Shown here: positions 7,800-10,819 of the stretch, piece after piece | How positions within the stretch are numbered: position 1 is the first letter of the stretch | Layout of the letters: the number at the start of each line of letters is the position of its first letter | From: CAZTVF01 sp964616985 | Lineage (GTDB): Bacteria > Planctomycetota > Phycisphaerae > SM23-33 | Length of the DNA: 10,819 bases | Direction: 5' to 3' | Assembly (NCBI GenBank): GCA_964616985.1 | Contig: CAZTVF010000152.1 | Location: 1-10,819, forward strand | The notes under the pieces: generated by a model | Database searches by the model: none | Told to the model about the DNA's origin: nothing | What the model saw: the letters and a program-made list of their open reading frames with translations, nothing else | Made by a program: the position numbers and the translations under genes

Positions 7800-7856
7800 G
7801 GGTGCCCTGATCGGGTGCCATGCTTTTGGGCCCGCAGGGCAAAAGCATGTTACAGT
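7800..7856 (+). repeat. Hairpin repeat copy 1 (GGGTGCCATGCTTTT type), just after the hybrid-kinase stop
   Basis: CATGCTTTT (7819-7827) pairs with AAAAGCATG (7841-7849). A further inner G-C and CCC/GGG stem surrounds a GCA loop, with a two-base bulge. The repeat continues into GTTACAGT. GGGTGCC is duplicated directly at 7800-7806 and 7813-7819. It begins 3 bp after the operon's stop codon, so besides being a dispersed repeat it may act as the 3' end hairpin of the operon mRNA. The T-run is inside the stem, not after it, so it is not a classic intrinsic terminator. Confidence 0.75.
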
Positions 7857-7861
7857 GAACC

Positions 7862-8086
7862 TTCGACGCGACGCATCCGGGTGCCATGCTTTTAGGCCCG
7901 TAGGGCCAAAAGCATGTTTACAGTAACCGTGGCGCGAGCGCTGGCATCACGACGGTGCCGATGGTGCGTGGCAAGCCACGCACCCTGCCAGCATGGTTCA
8001 TAAGGCATCCCTTCTCGTGAACATGCTTTTGCCCCTTCGGGGCGAAAAGCATGGCACCCGGACGACGGATGCGTAGCGTCGAAAAG
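7862..8086. repeat. MITE-like structure: two long inverted copies of the hairpin repeat around a palindromic core
   Basis: Copy 2 (7862-7924, plus) runs TTCGACGC-G-ACGCATCC, GGGTGCC, then hairpin CATGCTTTT/AAAAGCATG (7885-7893 with 7908-7916; inner stem GGCCC/GGGCC, loop GTA). Copy 3 is the reverse: hairpin 8022-8053 (inner stem GCCCC/GGGGC, loop TTC), GGCACCC, a 6-nt insertion, GGATGCG-T-AGCGTCGAA to 8083. The two form inverted arms of about 60 bp around a ~90-bp core. Inner stems differ between copies but stay paired, which suggests selection for structure. No target-site duplication is evident at the ends and there is no open frame for a transposase. It could be a small non-autonomous element or simply two repeats that landed in opposite orientation. 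Confidence 0.6.
7940..7992. repeat. Nested palindrome in the spacer core
   Basis: The outer arms GCTGGCA (7940-7946) and TGCCAGC (7986-7992) are a perfect inverted repeat. Inside lies a second perfect one, GGTGCGTGGC (7963-7972) and GCCACGCACC (7975-7984), separated by only AA. Together they give 17 paired bases in a 53-bp element. The GGTGCGTGGC motif looks like a different dispersed repeat family from the CATGCTTTT hairpins on either side. Confidence 0.7.
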
Positions 8087-8158
8087 TCTCGCCTCGCAAC
8101 GCATCTCCCCATCTCCCCGTCGTCGTGTCTCCCCGTCTTCCTCGTCGGCGAGGTCTTC

Positions 8159-8173
8159 TGGTATACTGCCGCG
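8159..8173 (+). promoter_or_regulatory. Extended -10 promoter for a leaderless MFS transporter mRNA
   Basis: TG at 8159-8160, one base, then TATACT at 8162-8167 is a full TGnTATAaT-type extended -10. Transcription would start about 7 nt beyond the hexamer, that is at or next to the ATG at 8174. No Shine-Dalgarno sequence precedes that ATG. The -35 region (around 8138-8143, TTCCTC) is poor, as is usual when an extended -10 is present. Confidence 0.6.
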
Positions 8174-9460
8174 ATGTCACAAGCCGTAGTCACCGAGAGT
8201 CACACCGCCCGCCGCAACCGCGGCGTGTTCTTCCTGGGCCTCGCCTGTGCGTGCGTCGGTTTCGCGATCATGCTGCAGATGGCCGTCAACTCCAACTTCG
8301 TCGGCGAGGAGCAGTACCTCAACCTCGCCCCGCAGCAGCAGGGCTATCTCGAATCCATTCGCGAAACCTGCGGCATCTCCGCGTTCGCGATCCTGGCGAT
8401 CCTGGCCGGCTTGGCCGAGCCCCTGGTGGCCGCCGGCGTGCTGGTGCTGTTTGCCGCTGGCATCGCCGGGTATGCCTTCGTGCCCGACTTTACCTGGGTG
8501 GTCCTCATGAGCCTGGTCTGGAGCCAGGGCCTGCACATCTGGATGCCGCTGCCGAATTCCATGGCCTTGGCCCTGGCCGAGCCTGGGCGGGCCGGCCATC
8601 GACTAGGGCAGATGCAGGCCGCCGGCGCAATCGGCTCGGCCTTGGGGCTGCTGCTGGCGCTGCTGCTGACGTGGCAGGGGATCTCCATCCGCAGCCTGTA
8701 CATCGTCGCCGGCGCCGCGGCGATGGTCGGGGCGGCCGCCTGCCTGGGCATCCCGCGCAACGTCAAGACTCCCGGCCCCCGCCTGATCTTTCGCCGCCGC
8801 TACGGCCTATACTACTTCCTGTGCTTCCTCGAGGGCTGGCGCAAGCAGATCTTCCTGTGCTTCGCGGGCTTCCTGCTGGTGAAGAATTACGGAATCGAGC
8901 TTAAGACGATGCTCGTGCTGTGGATCATCGCGCAGGCCATCGGCTACTTCGCCGCCCCGCGGATCGGGCGGCTGATCGACCGCGTCGGCGAGCGCCCCGT
9001 GCTGGTGTTCTACTACAGTTCGATGATTGCCATCTTCGCCGGATACCTGGCCGTGCCGGGCGATTTCGTGCTGTTCAACCTGTCCTGCGCCTGGCTGTCG
9101 CCGGTGGTCGCGTCGGCGTGCGATGTGACGCTGCCTGCACAACTGCCGATCGGCGGGCTGCACATCCTGTGCGCGCTGTTTGTGGCCGACAGCGTCTTCT
9201 TCGCCTTCAACGCCGCCCTGACCACCTACGTGAACAAGATCGCCCCGCCGGCAGAGCACACCGCCACGCTGAGCATGGGCGTGGCGATGAATCACGTGGC
9301 CGCCGTCACGATGCCCCTGGTGGGCGGCCTGCTGTGGAAGTACCTAGGCTACCAATACGCATTCCTGATGGGCGCCGTCGCCGCCGTCGCCAGCGTGATC
9401 GTCTCCACCTTCGTCCCCGCCCAGGCGACTCAGGCCCTCCCCGCCGTCGCAGAGGAATAG
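8174..9460 (+). CDS. Major facilitator superfamily (MFS) transporter
   Basis: Length is 428 residues from ATG 8174. About twelve hydrophobic helices can be traced, beginning RGVFFLGLACACVGFAIML and ending AFLMGAVAAVASVIVSTFV, with a central cytoplasmic break near RNVKTPGPRLIFRRRYG. A motif-A-like loop, GRLIDRVGERPVL, lies between helices 8 and 9. The equivalent loop of the first half is degenerate (GYLESIRETCG). It is an inner-membrane secondary transporter; the substrate cannot be told from sequence. A longer in-frame start at 8051 lies inside a repeat and would add 41 residues of low-quality sequence, so it is rejected. The gene is alone, flanked by repeat-rich spacers, with its own promoter at 8159-8167. 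The closeness of a sugar-acid kinase gene at the window end could hint at a carbohydrate substrate, but the two are not in one operon. Confidence 0.9.
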   Translation: MSQAVVTESHTARRNRGVFFLGLACACVGFAIMLQMAVNSNFVGEEQYLNLAPQQQGYLESIRETCGISAFAILAILAGLAEPLVAAGVLVLFAAGIAGYAFVPDFTWVVLMSLVWSQGLHIWMPLPNSMALALAEPGRAGHRLGQMQAAGAIGSALGLLLALLLTWQGISIRSLYIVAGAAAMVGAAACLGIPRNVKTPGPRLIFRRRYGLYYFLCFLEGWRKQIFLCFAGFLLVKNYGIELKTMLVLWIIAQAIGYFAAPRIGRLIDRVGERPVLVFYYSSMIAIFAGYLAVPGDFVLFNLSCAWLSPVVASACDVTLPAQLPIGGLHILCALFVADSVFFAFNAALTTYVNKIAPPAEHTATLSMGVAMNHVAAVTMPLVGGLLWKYLGYQYAFLMGAVAAVASVIVSTFVPAQATQALPAVAEE

Positions 9461-9480
9461 GCCCCACCCGGTCTGACACA

Positions 9481-9543
9481 GGTGCCATGCCGAAGCGTAC
9501 CCGCGCCGGCATGCTCGGCCGGGGCATGCCGCGGGTACATTCG
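9481..9543. repeat. Long interrupted hairpin after the MFS gene
   Basis: Three stacked stems: CGAA (9491-9494) with TTCG (9540-9543); GTACCCG (9497-9503) with CGGGTAC (9532-9538); CGGCATGC (9507-9514) with GCATGCCG (9524-9531). That is 19 bp in total, around a TCGGCCGGG loop. It opens with GGTGCCATGC (9481-9490), the same ten bases that open the hairpin repeats at 7814 and 7880, linking it to that repeat family. It starts 20 bp after the transporter stop and may stabilise or end that mRNA, but no U-tract follows. Confidence 0.65.
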
Positions 9544-9545
9544 CC

Positions 9546-9677
9546 GGGTGGCGGCCTTCACAGGCCGCTGCCTTTGACAGGCGTTTCAGGCGGCGGCCTG
9601 GGAAGGCCGCCACCCCTCAGACCTGGGAAGGCTGCCACCTCTCAGATCCTGGCAGCCCGCCACCCCTCAGATCCCGC
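9546..9677. repeat. Composite GGCGGCCT repeat block with a 25/26-bp tandem repeat
   Basis: First comes a hairpin GCGGCCT (9551-9557), loop TCAC, AGGCCGC (9562-9568). Then follows GGCGGCCT (9592-9599), loop GGGA, AGGCCGCC (9604-9611), the same core as the palindrome at 1803-1831. The second hairpin leads into three tandem units: 9597-9621, 9622-9647 and 9648-9672. Each starts CCTGG and ends GCCACC(C/T)CTCAGA, and a partial fourth follows to 9677. Units 1 and 2 differ at two positions plus one added base; unit 3 is more diverged. The tandem units look like repeated duplication of the right half of the hairpin. Confidence 0.7.
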
Positions 9678-9797
9678 CAACTCGTCCCCGCCGCCCTGTT
9701 TTTTTCTCGCCTTACTAAAGAGCCACCCCCACAAGCCGATGAAGAACATGGAAGCACCGATGCAGGGCATGGGTCTTCTTAGACATGATCGGAACCT
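9678..9797. other. Spacer upstream of the HTH/pseudo-receiver gene
   Basis: It contains a run of seven T (9699-9705) with GC-rich but not self-complementary sequence before it, so it is not a convincing terminator. AT content rises afterwards. No clear -35/-10 pair was found; the promoter of the following gene must lie here but cannot be fixed by eye. Confidence 0.3.
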
Positions 9798-10376
9798 ATG
9801 CGTACGGCCAATCGAAAAGATGTGCTGACGACCGGCGAGGTGGCAAAGATCTGCCACGTCGCGCCCCGAACCGTCAGCAAGTGGGTCGATACCGGCGAAC
9901 TCAGCGGCTACCGCATCCCCGGCAGCCGCGATCGCCGCATCCCACTGGATCAGCTCGTGGCCTTCATGCGGGTGAACCACATCCCCCTCAGCGCCCTCGA
10001 CGGCGGCATGTGCCGCCTTCTCATCGTGAGCACCTGCTTTTCGCCCGAGGTTCTTGCCGCCGCCCGCGATTCCAACCGCCACGAGATACGCGTCGCCGCC
10101 AACGGCTTCGAAGCGGGCATGATCGCCCAGCAGTTCCGCCCCCATGCGGTCGTGCTGGAGATCGGGCAGGAGACGGCCGAGGCCGTAACGATTTGTCAGA
10201 ACATCAAGGGCAGCGAAGCGTTCGGCGCCGCCAAGGTGCTGGCCGCCGTGGCCTGCCTTACCGACGAGCGACGGGCCAGCCTGATCGCCCAGGGTTTTGA
10301 AGAGTGCCTGCCCCTACCGTATTCGCTGGCCCAATTGGCTGCCGCGGTGGACAAGGCCATCAACTGGATCATCTGA
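9798..10376 (+). CDS. Excisionase-type HTH DNA-binding protein with a degenerate receiver domain
   Basis: Length is 192 residues. Residues 8-60 are a MerR/excisionase-like winged helix: DVLTTGEVAKICHVAPRTVS, then KWVDTGELSGYRIPGSRDRR and IPLDQLVAFMR. Residues 72-192 have the receiver pattern (RLLIV first strand, VVLEI third strand, LPLPYSLAQLAAAVDKAI final helix). The phosphorylation chemistry is gone: the acidic pair is Ser78/Thr79, the phosphoacceptor position is Glu121 instead of Asp, and the conserved Lys of 'PKP' is Leu173. It is therefore a pseudo-receiver, perhaps locked in an active-like state by the Glu, or used for dimerisation or ligand sensing. The ribosome site before ATG 9798 is weak (GGAA, 4 nt away). 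It is a single gene ended by the terminator at 10508-10545. Targets are unknown; a transcriptional regulator is the safest call. Confidence 0.88.
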   Translation: MRTANRKDVLTTGEVAKICHVAPRTVSKWVDTGELSGYRIPGSRDRRIPLDQLVAFMRVNHIPLSALDGGMCRLLIVSTCFSPEVLAAARDSNRHEIRVAANGFEAGMIAQQFRPHAVVLEIGQETAEAVTICQNIKGSEAFGAAKVLAAVACLTDERRASLIAQGFEECLPLPYSLAQLAAAVDKAINWII

Positions 10377-10478
10377 AATTGGGCCGCCTGGAGGGCGTCA
10401 TGACCGGCCTGCCGCGAGGCGGTTCGGGCGTGGCGTCAGGTGGCCCATGTTATTGCGAGCTTCGTGCAGCGGACACCT

Positions 10479-10496
10479 GCCGGCCCAACGGTCGGC
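10479..10496. repeat. Small stem-loop in the convergent spacer
   Basis: GCCGGCC (10479-10485) pairs with GGTCGGC (10490-10496) with one G-T wobble around CAAC. No T-run follows. It may be part of the 3' untranslated region of the HTH gene or chance in GC-rich DNA. Confidence 0.3.
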
Positions 10497-10507
10497 GGGA
10501 CAACACG

Positions 10508-10545
10508 AAAGACCGGACGACCCCTCACAGGCCGTCCGGTTCTTT
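10508..10545 (+). terminator. Rho-independent terminator after the HTH/pseudo-receiver gene
   Basis: ACCGGACG (10512-10519) pairs perfectly with CGTCCGGT (10533-10540) around a 13-nt loop. AAAG (10508-10511) can extend the stem with CTTT (10542-10545) past one bulged T. The plus strand continues TTCTTTTGTTTTG, a good U-tract. It lies about 130 bp past the HTH stop and about 70 bp past the end of the converging kinase gene. On the minus strand the stem is followed by TCTTTCGTG, a weaker tract, so it may serve both genes. Confidence 0.85.
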
Positions 10546-10617
10546 TGTTTTGTGGGGTGCGCGACGGTGCTCGCGTTGGTCTGGACGATGGCGGCGGCAA
10601 GGTCGCGCCGGCCCGGA

Positions 10618-10819
10618 CTATCGCTTCACGCGGGCGTTGCCCTGCCAGATGCTCCAGACCTGCTCTTCGTCGGCGGGCTGGGCATAGTCGGTCAGCATCG
10701 TGGTGGCCAGTGCCCCGCATGCCCAGCCGAACTGGGCCCACTTGGCCGCTTCCCATCCGCGAAGGATCGCGTAGAGCATGCCGCCGACGAATCCGTCGCC
10801 GCCGCCGATGCGGTCGAGC
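10618..10819 (-). CDS. kdgK: PfkB-family sugar kinase, C-terminal 66 residues (probable 2-dehydro-3-deoxygluconokinase)
   Basis: The frame is open from the window edge to a TAG at 10618-10620. It begins LDRIGGGDGFVGGMLYAI, the second PfkB signature, in which the Asp of GGGD is the catalytic base and the Gly run forms the anion hole. It continues through FGWACGALATTMLTDYAQP and ends WSIWQGNARVKR. The 'GALATTM..D.A....EEV......GN.RVKR' tail resembles 2-keto-3-deoxygluconate kinases, which phosphorylate KDG in the Entner-Doudoroff and hexuronate pathways. The assignment within PfkB rests on this tail alone, so ribokinase- or fructokinase-like specificity remains possible. It converges with the HTH gene; the N-terminal ~80% lies outside the window. 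Confidence 0.85.
   Translation of the reverse strand, partial: LDRIGGGDGFVGGMLYAILRGWEAAKWAQFGWACGALATTMLTDYAQPADEEQVWSIWQGNARVKR

Noticed and set aside
5092..7887. 931-residue open frame on the minus strand opposite the hybrid kinase
   Set aside because: Its translation is low-complexity (H/R/A/G/L rich) with no domain. It is a shadow of the GC-rich plus-strand gene, whose REC, GAF, PocR, HisKA_3 and HATPase motifs are clear.
8051..8173. Longer N-terminus for the MFS transporter
   Set aside because: It starts inside hairpin repeat copy 3 and crosses the -10 promoter element; transporter-like sequence begins only after ATG 8174.
7892..8193. Small minus-strand open frames in the spacer before the MFS gene
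   Set aside because: They run through the hairpin repeats and palindrome, and their translations only reflect repeat sequence.
9597..9677. Possible CRISPR array
   Set aside because: The 25/26-bp units are directly adjacent with no unique spacers, and no cas genes are present.
9699..9705. T7 run as a terminator for the MFS gene
   Set aside because: The preceding GC-rich sequence has no adjacent self-complementary stem.
10304..10687. 127-residue plus-strand frame after the HTH gene
   Set aside because: It overlaps the HTH gene in another frame, runs through the terminator and enters the antisense of the sugar kinase; no motif.

Overview
The window is a GC-rich bacterial chromosome segment with strong G/C bias at third codon positions. 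It suggests a planctomycete, possibly of the Phycisphaerae. This is an inference from three things: a secreted protein with a 'GVFLPFDEF'-type motif family that I associate with that phylum, an excisionase-like HTH protein fused to a degenerate receiver, and abundant short palindromic repeats between genes. No rRNA or tRNA gene and no complete mobile element was seen.

Layout. (1) 1-1531, minus strand: the N-terminal part of a large secreted protein of unknown function; its C-terminus lies outside the window. (2) 1532-1909: a divergent intergenic region holding an operator-like repeat, a small plus-strand leader or sRNA-like element ending in a terminator, and a 12-bp palindromic repeat. (3) 1910-7797, plus strand: a compact three-gene signalling operon. 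It encodes a membrane histidine kinase (periplasmic Cache-like sensor, HAMP, two PAS, HisKA, HATPase), a stand-alone Rcp1-type response regulator, and a soluble hybrid protein (receiver, GAF, PocR-like, coiled coil, GAF, HisKA_3, HATPase). The second and third genes overlap by 4 bp (ATGA). (4) 7798-8173: a repeat-rich spacer with three copies of one hairpin repeat, two of them facing each other around a further nested palindrome. (5) 8174-9460: an MFS transporter with an extended -10 promoter placed so that the mRNA should be leaderless. (6) 9461-9797: another repeat-rich spacer with long hairpins and a 25/26-bp tandem repeat. (7) 9798-10376: an excisionase-type HTH protein with a pseudo-receiver. 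(8) 10377-10617: a convergent spacer with a good terminator. (9) 10618-10819, minus strand: the C-terminal end of a PfkB-family sugar kinase, probably a 2-dehydro-3-deoxygluconokinase.

Working model (inference). The membrane kinase senses a periplasmic ligand and phosphorylates the single-domain regulator, the N-terminal receiver of the hybrid protein, or both. The hybrid adds cytosolic small-molecule inputs (two GAF domains, one PocR-like domain) and passes signal through a NarL-type (HisKA_3) kinase core. No DNA-binding or enzymatic output partner is encoded in the operon, so the final output must lie elsewhere.
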